Shown: positions 54,540 to 63,052 of the stretch, one piece after another
Layout of the letters: each line of letters begins with the position of its first letter
How positions within the stretch are numbered: position 1 is the first letter of the stretch
Source of the DNA: Larkinella arboricola
Lineage (GTDB): Bacteria > Bacteroidota > Bacteroidia > Cytophagales > Spirosomataceae
Length of the DNA stretch: 64,000 nt
NCBI RefSeq assembly: GCF_003259745.1
Contig: NZ_QLMC01000007.1
Location: 238,688-302,687 of the forward strand
Reading direction: 5' to 3'
Notes under the pieces: generated by a model
Database searches by the model: none
The model's input: only the letters and a program-made list of their open reading frames with translations
What the model was told of the DNA's origin: nothing
Translations under genes and position numbers: made by a program

Positions 54540-54717
54540 GCGAGCAAGTAGCGTACCACGCTTCTTCTTTCTCATTTAGCCATAGGTATATGTTTACACA
54601 TCCCTTACCCAAACTCTCCGTTAAGATTAGTAATTGTTCCCTGCAAACGAAGGTGCTTGATCGTTCAGTTATAATCTGCTTAGTTTCATTCAACCTCCTG
54701 TCAGTTACTTCCCGCAC
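54487..54717 (-). CDS. Uncertain small ORF ending inside the palindrome
   Basis: A GTG-started 76-residue frame contains TERSSTFVCREQLLILTESL then GKGCVNIYLWLNEKEEAWYA, a more protein-like composition than the opposite strand in this part. Its last 13 residues are encoded by the palindrome, so it may be a truncated gene. It overlaps the 5' end of the plus-strand gene by about 65 bases. No family recognised. Confidence 0.3.
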   Translation of the reverse strand: MREVTDRRLNETKQIITERSSTFVCREQLLILTESLGKGCVNIYLWLNEKEEAWYATCSPIEALRSLHDKAKQRPR

Positions 54718-55189
54718 CCAGAATGGTATCCAGGCCCAGGTAATTTACAGTGAGTACTACCGAAAGTATCTCTCTGGCAGTGAAGACTACATACCCACCG
54801 TAAAGGCCTGCTTGGATAATGTATTTGAAATTGAACCCATGAGTATTGCCTACTTTGATAAAATGATGCTGTCTTACTCGTATAAGAAAGAGTTTTTTAG
54901 TAAAGCAGACAAAAATGCTTATCGATTTAGGATAGGAAATAAAGACCGCATTAAAGGAGTTCATACCGTCCAAAAAGACCCCTATGGAATTATCTTCACC
55001 TGGACTAGTTATGGTAATAAAACAAGAACCCTCGACGACTTGATCAAAGAGTTACAGCCGTACCGATCCGGTGATAAATTTGGGATACCGCTATATAAGT
55101 TTAGTAATAACGGAAAGAACTACACCTTCTGGGTGCAACAGAAGCTGGGATACGAGGCTTGTTTTGTCACCATTTCAACGGTTAAATAA
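54653..55189 (+). CDS. Exported protein of unknown function
   Basis: The C-terminal 150 residues are clearly coding (FEIEPMSIAYFDKMMLSYSY, DPYGIIFTWTSYGNKTRTLD), but the start is unclear. A GTG at 54653 gives a signal-like N-terminus (LDRSVIICLVSFNLLSV, ending QAQ) and 178 residues; ATGs at 54590 and 54509 are alternatives without a signal. No family was recognised. It ends four bases before the next plus-strand gene, so the two are probably translated from one transcript. Confidence 0.55.
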   Translation: MLDRSVIICLVSFNLLSVTSRTQNGIQAQVIYSEYYRKYLSGSEDYIPTVKACLDNVFEIEPMSIAYFDKMMLSYSYKKEFFSKADKNAYRFRIGNKDRIKGVHTVQKDPYGIIFTWTSYGNKTRTLDDLIKELQPYRSGDKFGIPLYKFSNNGKNYTFWVQQKLGYEACFVTISTVK

Positions 55190-55193
55190 CCAG

Positions 55194-55649
55194 ATGCGTC
55201 CTTTATACTACCAACTTATCATTGCCGGATTGCTCCTAACATTACTCATTGTTAGTATATATAGCTATGAACGCTTGTCTGACCAAAAAGAAAAAACAAG
55301 GCTGTTGGAGTCAAAACTGACTGGATTACAAACCTCATATTTGCAGCTATATGCGGAAAAAGAACACCGGCTTCGTCAACAATATGCTTTTGTGGCTGTC
55401 GAGACAATAGAAAAAGATATCATTTTTACTGAAAAACCTATGCAAAAGAGGTTCTACCTCTCTCCAGTGTTGACAATTGAGGGTGAAGATGGCCAATATC
55501 AAGCTAAAGATAATTTTATGAATCAAGTTGCTAAGAAAGTAGGAAGTGATGTAAGAGTACTTCAATCAAAAATATACGTGTTTGATAGCTATCGGGAAGC
55601 AAGCGAGTACAGGGAGCAAATCTACCAGGCTGAAAAGATCGACCTATAA
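55194..55649 (+). CDS. Membrane-anchored coiled-coil protein of unknown function
   Basis: The start at 55194 gives 151 residues with one N-terminal membrane helix (YYQLIIAGLLLTLLIVSIYS) followed by a coiled coil (SDQKEKTRLLESKLTGLQTS) and a small domain with FYLSPVLTIEGEDGQYQAKD. The C-terminal YREASEYREQIYQAEKI is SPOR/LysM-like in spacing but not assignable. It starts four bases after the preceding stop. Confidence 0.65.
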   Translation: MRPLYYQLIIAGLLLTLLIVSIYSYERLSDQKEKTRLLESKLTGLQTSYLQLYAEKEHRLRQQYAFVAVETIEKDIIFTEKPMQKRFYLSPVLTIEGEDGQYQAKDNFMNQVAKKVGSDVRVLQSKIYVFDSYREASEYREQIYQAEKIDL

Positions 55650-56152
55650 AACTAGTAATGAATTAAATATCTATCAAAACTAAGGTAATTGAAAACGCCG
55701 TATTTTAAGCTATTTCCACACAGGAAGAACTAATTGACCTACTATTTTATTATACTATTTTTTGACTGGTTACAAGTAGCTGATCCGTTCGAAAGTTGAG
55801 CGAGTTTTGAGGTTGAAAGTACAGGTTAACCTGATGCGGAGAGTGGATGTCCTTCTAATTTTAAACGAAGACTTCCCTATTGTTATCTTGAGGCATCGAT
55901 AACAAAGAGTTCATGATTTATGCGCTATCATTATGGTATTAATTGATTTTGATTATTTTGTTGTTATAAATATAATCAAAAATAAGTACGTACTTAATTC
56001 TGAGTATTAAGGCTCTGAATTTTAAATACAAATATTGAAGCTTTTTCTTAGCCTATTGTATACAGTTAATGGTGTGTTGATGCTTAATACCATTCAGATA
56101 GTAGAGCTGATAGAAGCATATAAGGTAAGCTCTATTACTCCCAGAATTTTGC
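55650..56152. other. AT-rich intergenic region
   Basis: About 500 bp without a supported gene in either strand. A small GTTATC/GATAAC hairpin lies near 55886-55912. No promoter or mobile-element end was recognised. Confidence 0.4.
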
Positions 56153-56770
56153 CTAATCCTTTCTAAAATCGGCTTTTACTACTGCCCTAAAATGTCCTTT
56201 GCCGGTATGTACTACGGTGTCTTCTACAGAATTTACTTCTAGGGACTTAAACTTAATATATCCATACAAACTATCCCCAATCACATAGGTCATCTTATTT
56301 AAAGTAAGCTTTTGATACAGTATGGTGTGTATCGGTTCCCTCTCGTTTTCAGTAATGTTGTCACTAAATAAATAGGCTTCTGTGTGAAACCTTCCGTCCT
56401 TGCACTTTATAATAAATCCGTGGCCAGTGAAACCATCAGATGACCCAATATTAATGATCAGGTTGTCTGGTTTGCTTAAATAGGCTCTACAATTATTGAA
56501 TTTAGCATAGGGGTTATTTAATGAGTCCATCTGTTGGCTAGTATAGTAAGCCACATCACTCGTTCGCCTGAGCAGTGAATCAGGAATTTCAGGAAATGAA
56601 GTAATCTCTTGCTGTTGGTCAAGCTGTTGAAATACTGCGTTCCGAGAAATGGTGGAATCGATCCTTACCTTGTCCCACTGGAGATCCTTCGGTTTATCAG
56701 TGCACCTAAATAAAAAAAGAGTGATAGCTAGAACAAGCTGGTAATGACTTTTAAGTCCAGTAGCTTTCAT
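56153..56770 (-). CDS. Lipoprotein of unknown function
   Basis: The 205-residue protein has a lipoprotein signal with FRC (Cys23) after YQLVLAITLFLF; the lipobox is atypical. The rest contains DSTISRNAVFQQLDQQQEIT and INIGSSDGFTGHGFIIKCKD with charged beta-strands. No family is recognised. It stands alone on the minus strand, flanked by long AT-rich intergenic DNA, inside the element. Confidence 0.6.
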   Translation of the reverse strand: MKATGLKSHYQLVLAITLFLFRCTDKPKDLQWDKVRIDSTISRNAVFQQLDQQQEITSFPEIPDSLLRRTSDVAYYTSQQMDSLNNPYAKFNNCRAYLSKPDNLIINIGSSDGFTGHGFIIKCKDGRFHTEAYLFSDNITENEREPIHTILYQKLTLNKMTYVIGDSLYGYIKFKSLEVNSVEDTVVHTGKGHFRAVVKADFRKD

Positions 56771-57022
56771 ACTGCTTTTGTAAGAGAAAGATTAAATAAA
56801 GTTTATCAAGGCAATATATACATATTGCTTATATATTTATCTTTTCGAGGGACTACTATATAGTTCTAGCTAACTATTTCCTATTTTTGGCTGGAATACA
56901 GACTCAATTAGATGATAAAGATATAATCGATGAAATGACTGTAAGCCAGGTCGCTTTCTAAACTCAGAAAGTATTTGAAACCGAGTTTTGTAGCAGCCAC
57001 ATTGATTATACAATCAATTTTA

Positions 57023-57418
57023 ATGAATAAGTTATTCTACGGGTGCTTGCTTTTCTTCACTACATCCTGCGGAGCAGGATGGTCAGATTATACAGAAGAA
57101 ATAGAAGAAGGCTATACTTGGGTCAATGAAGGAGGACCAATGAATGCGATTCTCTCTGACGTCAAAGGAGTAAATTCACTTGTGTATTTGAGAAAGTATT
57201 ATAACAATAGTGCTTATATCTGCGCTTGGCAAGTGGACAGTGCTCGACTACATTCCCCTGGCTTTCGTTCAACCGATTTGAAAGAAAATACCTATGATCC
57301 ATCAGACCGGTTTTACATCATTGATGTTAAAAAGAAACAGCAGTATGGCCCTTATCAGCAGGATGAATTCTTTATGAAAGCAAAATCCTTAAGTATTCAC
57401 GTTTCCTGGAAGCCATAA
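57023..57418 (+). CDS. Small lipoprotein, DUF3997-like
   Basis: The start at 57023 gives a signal (NKLFYGCLLFFTTSC, lipobox Cys16) and 131 residues; an upstream ATG at 56975 adds 16. GYTWVNEGGPMNAILSD and YICAWQVDS resemble the small Bacillus/Bacteroidota lipoprotein family DUF3997, but the match is by eye. The C-terminus mentions an FYIIDVKKKQQYGPYQQDEF strand pair. Function unknown. Confidence 0.55.
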   Translation: MNKLFYGCLLFFTTSCGAGWSDYTEEIEEGYTWVNEGGPMNAILSDVKGVNSLVYLRKYYNNSAYICAWQVDSARLHSPGFRSTDLKENTYDPSDRFYIIDVKKKQQYGPYQQDEFFMKAKSLSIHVSWKP

Positions 57419-57471
57419 TTGACTAATCAAATGCCTAAGATATAGCAATGTAATAGGTTTAACTTATTATA

Positions 57472-57768
57472 ATGCCAACTATACAACAGATGAAGAAGGT
57501 TAAAATAAAGCTTTCTAATGATGAATATGAAATCATAAAAAGTTGCTTGAAGCCGCAACATAAATTCGATTCTGTATTTCATTCACAGAATGTTCTATAC
57601 CAAAAAAATGGAGTTGAACTCAGTATTCCTATTGGGCAATTAGACAGTTTTATGAGCGAATTAATAAAAGCTTTGCGAGCAAAGGGAACTATAAACAGCA
57701 TTTATACAGATTTTGGCCGTAAAGTAGATTCAATTATAGATAGACTTAGCACCGAATTCTATGGATAG
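57472..57768 (+). CDS. Small cytoplasmic protein of unknown function
   Basis: The 98-residue product starts MPTIQQMKKVKIKLSNDEYE; an internal ATG at residue 7 is an alternative start. It has two helices with charged periodicity (MSELIKALRAKGTINSIYTD). No family is recognised; size and placement among small accessory genes are compatible with an immunity-type protein. It is 53 bases after the lipoprotein gene. Confidence 0.55.
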   Translation: MPTIQQMKKVKIKLSNDEYEIIKSCLKPQHKFDSVFHSQNVLYQKNGVELSIPIGQLDSFMSELIKALRAKGTINSIYTDFGRKVDSIIDRLSTEFYG

Positions 57769-57813
57769 TCGAATAACAAATCATTTTAGAGGATTAGCTG
57801 TAATCACCTTACC

Positions 57814-58392
57814 ATGATGCTTGTAAAAATCCAAGAGCAAATAGTGGACAATTTTCTCATCCCATCCTTTACGTTGACAAAAGGTGAAATTGTAATCATT
57901 CAACTTCCTGGTGGATCGTTTTTTCGCCCTCTTGAATTCGCCTTGATTGACATAATCACTGGGAAGGCTACTTATAACAACGTCGAACTGGTATCCCCAT
58001 TGCGCTACGTAGAGCCCTTCAAGGAAAGTTGGTTTCGGCAACACTTCTTCCCATTGACAGTCGGTACCTATCTTAACAAGAATGCAAACAAGACAAACCC
58101 GGTTTATCAGAAAATTTATGACATAAAATGGATAACCCCCAATACTAAAGTGCAGACTTTGGCGAGCACTCCGCAGCGACAACTTGCTCTCTATACAACT
58201 TTATCATGGACAAATGACTTTATCTTTGACTTAACTGGTATTGGGGCGCAAGGAGGGCAAGAAATCTACAATTTTGTAAAGACAACTGTACACTCAGGTG
58301 GTTCTGCTATTTTGCTTGACTGGACTGACGAGTTTAAGAATGACTGCACGAAATTTATTCAAGCAAAGTATTTAGGTAAAAAAAATGTTTGA
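57814..58392 (+). CDS. Degenerate ABC-ATPase-like protein without Walker A
   Basis: The 192-residue protein keeps the order of an ABC ATPase but not its catalytic residues. FTLTKGEIVIIQLPGG (19-34) sits where kGEiv-GpNGsGKT would be, and lacks the P-loop Lys. ASTPQRQLALYTTL (117-130) aligns with the LSGGQRQ signature, and DFIFDLTGIGAQGGQEIY (135-152) with the Walker B/D-loop, with Asp140 but no catalytic Glu. SAILLDWTDE fits the switch strand without its His. An inactive ABC partner or an orphan decoy domain is inferred. The opposite strand frame is rejected for this reason. Confidence 0.55.
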   Translation: MMLVKIQEQIVDNFLIPSFTLTKGEIVIIQLPGGSFFRPLEFALIDIITGKATYNNVELVSPLRYVEPFKESWFRQHFFPLTVGTYLNKNANKTNPVYQKIYDIKWITPNTKVQTLASTPQRQLALYTTLSWTNDFIFDLTGIGAQGGQEIYNFVKTTVHSGGSAILLDWTDEFKNDCTKFIQAKYLGKKNV

Positions 58393-58559
58393 TAAGTATG
58401 ATTTCGGTTGGCCTAAGGACACTATGAAATACAACTAAATTGTAGGTAAATAAATTACACTTTTCTTAAACTATGCCGTATAACTAACAACATGTTGAGT
58501 GATTATTTCTAATAAAAATAGTTTCTGTTGCCTGAGATACATTATAACTTTATTACTAT

Positions 58560-58908
58560 TTAGTTGTCTACTGTAAAGCCTTTGGCGCAAATCTTAAGTT
58601 GACCTGCGGTTGAATTAGTATTGATAATATAACAGGTCAGTTTATGAACAGGAAACATTCCTTTCGAATTAGTAGCCAGTAGGCGTAGTTCTTCATCATC
58701 CGTCGTACTATAAATATGGATTCGGTGGCTATGATTCCAACGTTCAGGTCAATTTTTGCTTTGTAGACCTCATGAAAGGTTAACATACCCATTCCGGTAT
58801 CATACCAGTCGATTTCAAGTACGATACGATCATCATATCCCGGATTGCTTCGGTCAATGGTAATTGATTTAAGGGTAAATCATGCCAGTAGAAATTGTCA
58901 AAATTCAT
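58560..58908 (-). pseudogene. Frameshifted small gene, 'WHD-IDR-NPG' family
   Basis: Reading the minus strand from ATG at 58908: NFDNFYWHDLP, then after a shift near 58873 LKSITIDRSNPGYDDRIVLE, TFHEVYKAKIDLNVGIIATE and, after a second shift near 58712-58719, STTDDEELRLLATNSKG and INTNSTAGQLKICAKGFTVD, ending TAA at 58560-58562. The pieces join into one consistent protein of about 115 residues, so the gene was broken by two indels or contains sequence errors. It resembles small Bacteroidota proteins found among immunity-like genes. Confidence 0.6.
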
Positions 58909-58950
58909 TTGAATCTTTTGAGTAAGTAAGAATCTTGTTAAGTTATGCGT

Positions 58951-59253
58951 CTACACCGTAGATAAATACCGTAATACAAATGAAATTCTTCTAATATCAA
59001 TATGGTTGGGTATATAGTCATTATCAGCATTAGCCAGTTGCTTTAATTCCATAACTGCATCGTGCAACGAGCCAAGATTTAGATCCTTTGGATTGATGCC
59101 ATCGTTCATCTGATAAAGACTATCTTTTTCAATATGCCAAAAATAGTCTTCAGCGATAGGGATCTCCTGAGCTGGATAGTTATGGTCCAGATAGGTTGAA
59201 ATAGCCTTGTTAATCAGTGATTTAAGTATTTCCTTCTGTATCGTTATGTCCAT
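58951..59253 (-). CDS. Small acidic protein of unknown function
   Basis: The 100-residue product (MDITIQKEILKSLINKAIST...) is helical and charged, contains AEDYFWHIEKDSLYQMNDGI, and ends FVLRYLSTV. No signal peptide. It lies directly upstream of the broken gene and 38 bases after the next gene on the same strand, in a row of similarly sized minus-strand genes. Confidence 0.6.
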   Translation of the reverse strand: MDITIQKEILKSLINKAISTYLDHNYPAQEIPIAEDYFWHIEKDSLYQMNDGINPKDLNLGSLHDAVMELKQLANADNDYIPNHIDIRRISFVLRYLSTV

Positions 59254-59291
59254 TTTGATGCGATATAATCACAACCATTGTTAGGGGCGCA

Positions 59292-59858
59292 TCAGGATAA
59301 ACTGATCTCGATGCCTTCTAATAATATAGTTTCATTACTTATTGAGACAGCCACTTCTACTCGTTTTACTTGATAGGTTCCATTCACTAAACTAACAATA
59401 GCATAAGAATTAACCCCATCACTCCTTGAACTAAAGACTCCCGCTGGTTGGCTGCTATCTATGCTTTTTCCATCTTCGGTTGCGTCAAGGATAACTAACT
59501 TTCCATTTTCCAGGGAGAAGGTTAATTCTGTGTGATCAAGTAAGCTAAGCTTCATGCTTTGCGAGTAGTCCCAGGATTGATTGAAGTACAACCCTTCAAT
59601 CAGGATAACGGCATCCTCTTTTTTAAAGACTTCTACTTTGGTAGACATACTCCAGAATAGCCCGTACTGTAGGTCCTTTGATTTTATAAAGGAAGCTACT
59701 CGGGCTTCGCTGTAGTCAGGAAGTTCACCAAGTTGGTCATAATCACTTATACCCTCTATACTTTCCTGACAACCATTCCATTGTGAAATATTCTCTACCG
59801 GTAAAATCAAAAACTGTCTACCAAGCAAAGAGCCTAAATAAGTATAGTCCGTCTGCAT
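59292..59858 (-). CDS. Imm21-like immunity protein candidate
   Basis: The 188-residue protein contains FLILPVENISQWNGCQES, SDYDQLGELPDYSEARVASF and DAVILIEGLYFNQSW, an arrangement resembling the Imm21 immunity family (W-x-G, DYD, then alternating strands). The second half is all beta. Immunity proteins of this kind neutralise polymorphic toxins; no cognate toxin gene is visible here, so it may be an orphan. Assignment is by eye and uncertain. Confidence 0.45.
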   Translation of the reverse strand: MQTDYTYLGSLLGRQFLILPVENISQWNGCQESIEGISDYDQLGELPDYSEARVASFIKSKDLQYGLFWSMSTKVEVFKKEDAVILIEGLYFNQSWDYSQSMKLSLLDHTELTFSLENGKLVILDATEDGKSIDSSQPAGVFSSRSDGVNSYAIVSLVNGTYQVKRVEVAVSISNETILLEGIEISLS

Positions 59859-60009
59859 ACTGCTAAATAAGCTTATGTAGCCTGTGTTGATTCATGCGTT
59901 TATAGGTTAGCCATTAAATTCATCAAGTGCTTATACCATATCCTGCTTCTGCTCAGAACTTAGGAAACATTCATCAACTCTTGACCCGTTTTGGCATTCA
60001 TTACGTGAA

Positions 60010-60420
60010 TTAACTGGGTAATAAACCTTTTTGAATCAGCTTCTTTTTAATCTGTTCTACTTTGGTTTTGTCAGTGGGAACAGCAAACCCAATCCCGTAA
60101 ATAAAGGGTCCCATACGGCCACTCCAACCTTTTTGAAAGGGCCTTGGCTCATAGCCCGCTATGCGACCTTCAATTTGTAATCGGTTTTTCTTTACACTTT
60201 TGACGACTAAATCGACGCAGGGATAAATCAAATCTTCGCTAACATAGACCGCTTGCACAATCTTATTGAGAACTTCTTGGCGGTCATCCGTGTATTCCTT
60301 TTCACTCATCCATTTAAAGGCCAGCTTTCTAGGCAGGACGTTGCCCGCATAGACTTCAGCATACTGGATAAGTTCTTCCAGGGTCTTTAGGACAAAATCA
60401 GAAAACTCGGTCTTACTCAT
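60010..60420 (-). CDS. Small protein of unknown function
   Basis: The 136-residue protein starts MSKTEFSDFVLKTLEELIQY and has a conserved-looking core: RLQIEGRIAGYEPRPFQKGW, then SGRMGPFIYGIGFAVP. The helical N-terminus and central basic-aromatic segment resemble no family with certainty; immunity-like size and position among similar genes suggest that role. No signal peptide. Confidence 0.55.
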   Translation of the reverse strand: MSKTEFSDFVLKTLEELIQYAEVYAGNVLPRKLAFKWMSEKEYTDDRQEVLNKIVQAVYVSEDLIYPCVDLVVKSVKKNRLQIEGRIAGYEPRPFQKGWSGRMGPFIYGIGFAVPTDKTKVEQIKKKLIQKGLLPS

Positions 60421-60579
60421 TTTACTAAATGGAAAAAGGCCTTGCTATAGTGCTTCAATAAGGGAGACCTACCACATAAACAGGCTCAATGAATGCTGAG
60501 GTTAGACGATTATCTAGCTTATAGAACTAAGCCTAAGTCATTCTTTCCATTGGTGAATACGCTCAAATTATTAAATCCA

Positions 60580-61431
60580 CTAATGCTTTTCATATTCAAA
60601 GATCGTCCCTTGATCAAAACGAGGATTAATGGTCTTGATCAGTAATCCATCTTTGTATTCACGGGTAATGGTATACGTTTGATTAGAAGTGAGCGGTTCG
60701 AAAGCGCCCGTGAGCTGATTCGTTTCCATAACGGTTTGTACCATTGGGGTGTTTGGTGTAGCCGCTAAGAGGCCGGAACTCCAAATGGTAAATGGAAAGT
60801 TGTAAAGCGGATTGGGTACCTGATCGTAACTGCTTACAATCTTCCGCCGAAACGAACCATATGAGTTCTGAATGGTCGCTACATTCGTACTGATATTGTT
60901 TTGGGCATCAAGCTCAAAGGTTTCAACGGATGATGAAATAATAGTTGGCCCATCATACACAAAAGTAGTTCGGCTGTTAATCCGGCCTTGGGAGTCATAG
61001 GTATAGGATTGAAAAGGAGTACCGTTATCATCATTGATTGATGTAAGCCGATTCATAGCGTCGTATTGATAGCTGTAACTTCCCGAGTAGTTGTCATTGT
61101 CGCCGGGTTCATCAATAAAACTTTCTTCCGTTAATTTCCCTTGCTCATCATATATTAAGAGTGTTCGATAAACCCTTTTATACGCTCCACTGCCTGAGCG
61201 GTAGAAATTACTTACCCCCTTTATCCGGTTCATGGCATCGTAGGACAATTCCAATAATCCAGTGGCATTACTGGTGTCAATACCCGTCATTGTCACATTA
61301 TTGTATTTCGTATAAATCAATTTCAGTCGGACCCCCTGTGGGTTTGTGGGAGGTAAGCCACGATGGTCTAGACAAGAATAAAGACTTAAAGCCAGGCAAA
61401 GCGCAACGGTTAACGTAAATAACTGTTTCAT
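60580..61431 (-). CDS. YD-repeat (RHS-type) lipoprotein
   Basis: The 283-residue protein has a lipoprotein signal (lipobox YSC, Cys20) and at least three YD/RHS-type repeats: LSYDAMNRIKGVSNFYR, LIYDEQGKLTEES, YQYDAMNRLTSINDDNG and YTYDSQGRINSRT. RHS repeats normally form shells around toxins in very long proteins; here only a short repeat domain remains with no toxin domain. A short surface-exposed YD protein or a remnant of a longer RHS protein is inferred. Confidence 0.72.
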   Translation of the reverse strand: MKQLFTLTVALCLALSLYSCLDHRGLPPTNPQGVRLKLIYTKYNNVTMTGIDTSNATGLLELSYDAMNRIKGVSNFYRSGSGAYKRVYRTLLIYDEQGKLTEESFIDEPGDNDNYSGSYSYQYDAMNRLTSINDDNGTPFQSYTYDSQGRINSRTTFVYDGPTIISSSVETFELDAQNNISTNVATIQNSYGSFRRKIVSSYDQVPNPLYNFPFTIWSSGLLAATPNTPMVQTVMETNQLTGAFEPLTSNQTYTITREYKDGLLIKTINPRFDQGTIFEYEKH

Positions 61432-61586
61432 GAATCTGAGGATTTGTCTGGTAATGTTAATAAAAAGATGAACATAAATGGCTTTTATTAACTAAAATGT
61501 ACTTTTCGGTTGACGAGTCGCTAGGATGATTATATAAAAACAAGTAGTTCACATTCTATCCTTTTATTGCGATAGATTGATCGCCT

Positions 61587-62045
61587 TCATAGATTTATAA
61601 AAGTCTTATCCCGGTTAACGGAAATAAGCACTGTTTCAGGTTCATTCTCAGGTGTTAAAACAACCTCCTTGTTAAGAACATTTGACATTTCCTTCATGTA
61701 AGCCAATACTTTATTGTGGTCCTCAACCGATTTTACCTCTGTCGGGGTTAGATCGTTTTCAATTTCATTCTCCCGAAAAAAGTGAATGTTGACCTGAATC
61801 TCATCTAAATAGACGGAAGCGGTCGAGCAATTATCATGAGATCTATTCCAATAGGCAAAAGCAATTCCGATGTCAATCGTATCGGTTTTGGCTTGTGTTT
61901 CGTAAATCAGAACTGATGTTTTATAATGGGTATTAACGTAATCAGCCCAGAGTTGCCAGTCTTTTCTGGTTACATGGTGTACATAAATATCACGGAGAGA
62001 ACCGTCCTGGTAATATACGTTCTCTTTCAGTTGTTGCCAGTCCAT
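61587..62045 (-). CDS. Small protein of unknown function (immunity-like size)
   Basis: The 152-residue product begins MDWQQLKENVYYQDGSLRDI and contains DWQLWADYVNTHYKTSVLIY and VYLDEIQVNIHFFRENEIEN. The beta-rich, acidic composition with WQ and YxxDGS N-terminal motif is seen in small immunity-like genes of Bacteroidota, but no exact family was recognised. No signal peptide. First gene of the minus-strand row ending at 58560. Confidence 0.58.
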   Translation of the reverse strand: MDWQQLKENVYYQDGSLRDIYVHHVTRKDWQLWADYVNTHYKTSVLIYETQAKTDTIDIGIAFAYWNRSHDNCSTASVYLDEIQVNIHFFRENEIENDLTPTEVKSVEDHNKVLAYMKEMSNVLNKEVVLTPENEPETVLISVNRDKTFINL

Positions 62046-62445
62046 CGTTGAAGAGTGCCTTAGCTCCCAATATTGATTCGTTTATAAAAATAGGATGTCC
62101 TTTTCATAAAAGAAAACCTGGACAAAATGAGTCTTTTTTACTGGTTTGAGCTTAGTAATGAAAGCTCTGTTAATCAGTATTCCAAGTAATGTATGTATAG
62201 GTGGAATAACCAGTCATACTAAATAGTATTTCCGTACCGACTCATCCACTCGTACTTGTTTTGCAGTAAGATACTATCAAGCAGAATAAGTTGAGTACCC
62301 TTTTAAAATAGGCTATAAGTGTGAGAAAGACAAGGCAGTCGTGACTTCTCCCCGTCACTCGATTGTGTCGTCGGGTACCCCCGGTATGTCTATACGACAT
62401 GAATTTAAATCCATCATCTTTTTCACCTTTTAACATTTTAGAAAA
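62046..62445. other. Intergenic region with a small palindrome
   Basis: About 400 bp without a supported gene. A nested palindrome occurs near 62366-62399 (TGTCGT ... GGGTACCC ... ACGACA). An ORF at 62242-62436 on the minus strand (KFMSYRHTGGTRRHNRVTG) is considered random. Confidence 0.4.
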
Positions 62446-63042
62446 ATGGGTACTTTCTTCACCGTACTGGGCATCGCCTTTGCCCTGTTCATTCTCAAGT
62501 TTATCTATGACAACTTTCTAACCGATAACGCTGAAAAGAGCTGGCAACAGCTAAAAGACCGTGATCCCCAGGCGGCTCGAACGATTGAGCAAAATCAGGG
62601 ACTGAATCTGAAGACCAACTACCACATTCGAGAGGATGGGTTGTATCTGTGGACCTTTCAGGGGAATGGTCCCAATGGGTACATTGCTGGTATTTCAATG
62701 GGACTTGTTTTCCAGAAGGGTCGAGTCGGTAAGTTTGAAGCCGAATTTGTCGTAGCTCTGTCGAAAGATGAAGTCCGGCAAGTCTTACAAAGCACAAATA
62801 CCGGCTATTTACAGGAAGTTTCATCTGACACAGCTGATTATGAAGTGGATGGTAAGCAGCTCTTTATCCGATTTTACCCTGATTCCCAGAAGCCAAACAC
62901 GTATCTGGAGCTTGTTGGTGAGATAACCGCCAAGGGGCTACGACTGGATTTAACCCAGCATTTTATCAATTACGTGAAGGCGGATCTGGATAGTCAGGTT
63001 CTTTTTAAGGGCGCTGAGTTTATCTTTTTACCTGCTTATTAA
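62446..63042 (+). CDS. Membrane-anchored protein of unknown function
   Basis: The 198-residue protein starts with one membrane helix (GTFFTVLGIAFALFILKFIY) and continues with a soluble domain holding TNYHIREDGLYLWTFQGNGP, GLVFQKGRVGKFEAEFVVAL and LFIRFYPDSQKPNTYLELVG. Alternating strands suggest an all-beta fold. No family recognised. It ends 10 bases before the ATPase gene and is likely cotranscribed with it. Confidence 0.62.
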   Translation: MGTFFTVLGIAFALFILKFIYDNFLTDNAEKSWQQLKDRDPQAARTIEQNQGLNLKTNYHIREDGLYLWTFQGNGPNGYIAGISMGLVFQKGRVGKFEAEFVVALSKDEVRQVLQSTNTGYLQEVSSDTADYEVDGKQLFIRFYPDSQKPNTYLELVGEITAKGLRLDLTQHFINYVKADLDSQVLFKGAEFIFLPAY

Positions 63043-63052
63043 TCCAAAGGGT

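Noticed and set aside
57781..58182. 133-codon minus-strand frame
   Set aside because: The plus strand encodes the ABC-like protein with ordered motif remnants; the minus frame is its shadow.
62242..62436. 64-codon minus-strand ORF in the 62 kb gap
   Set aside because: It ends in hydrophobic random-looking sequence and lies over the palindrome; no signal, domain or neighbour supports it.
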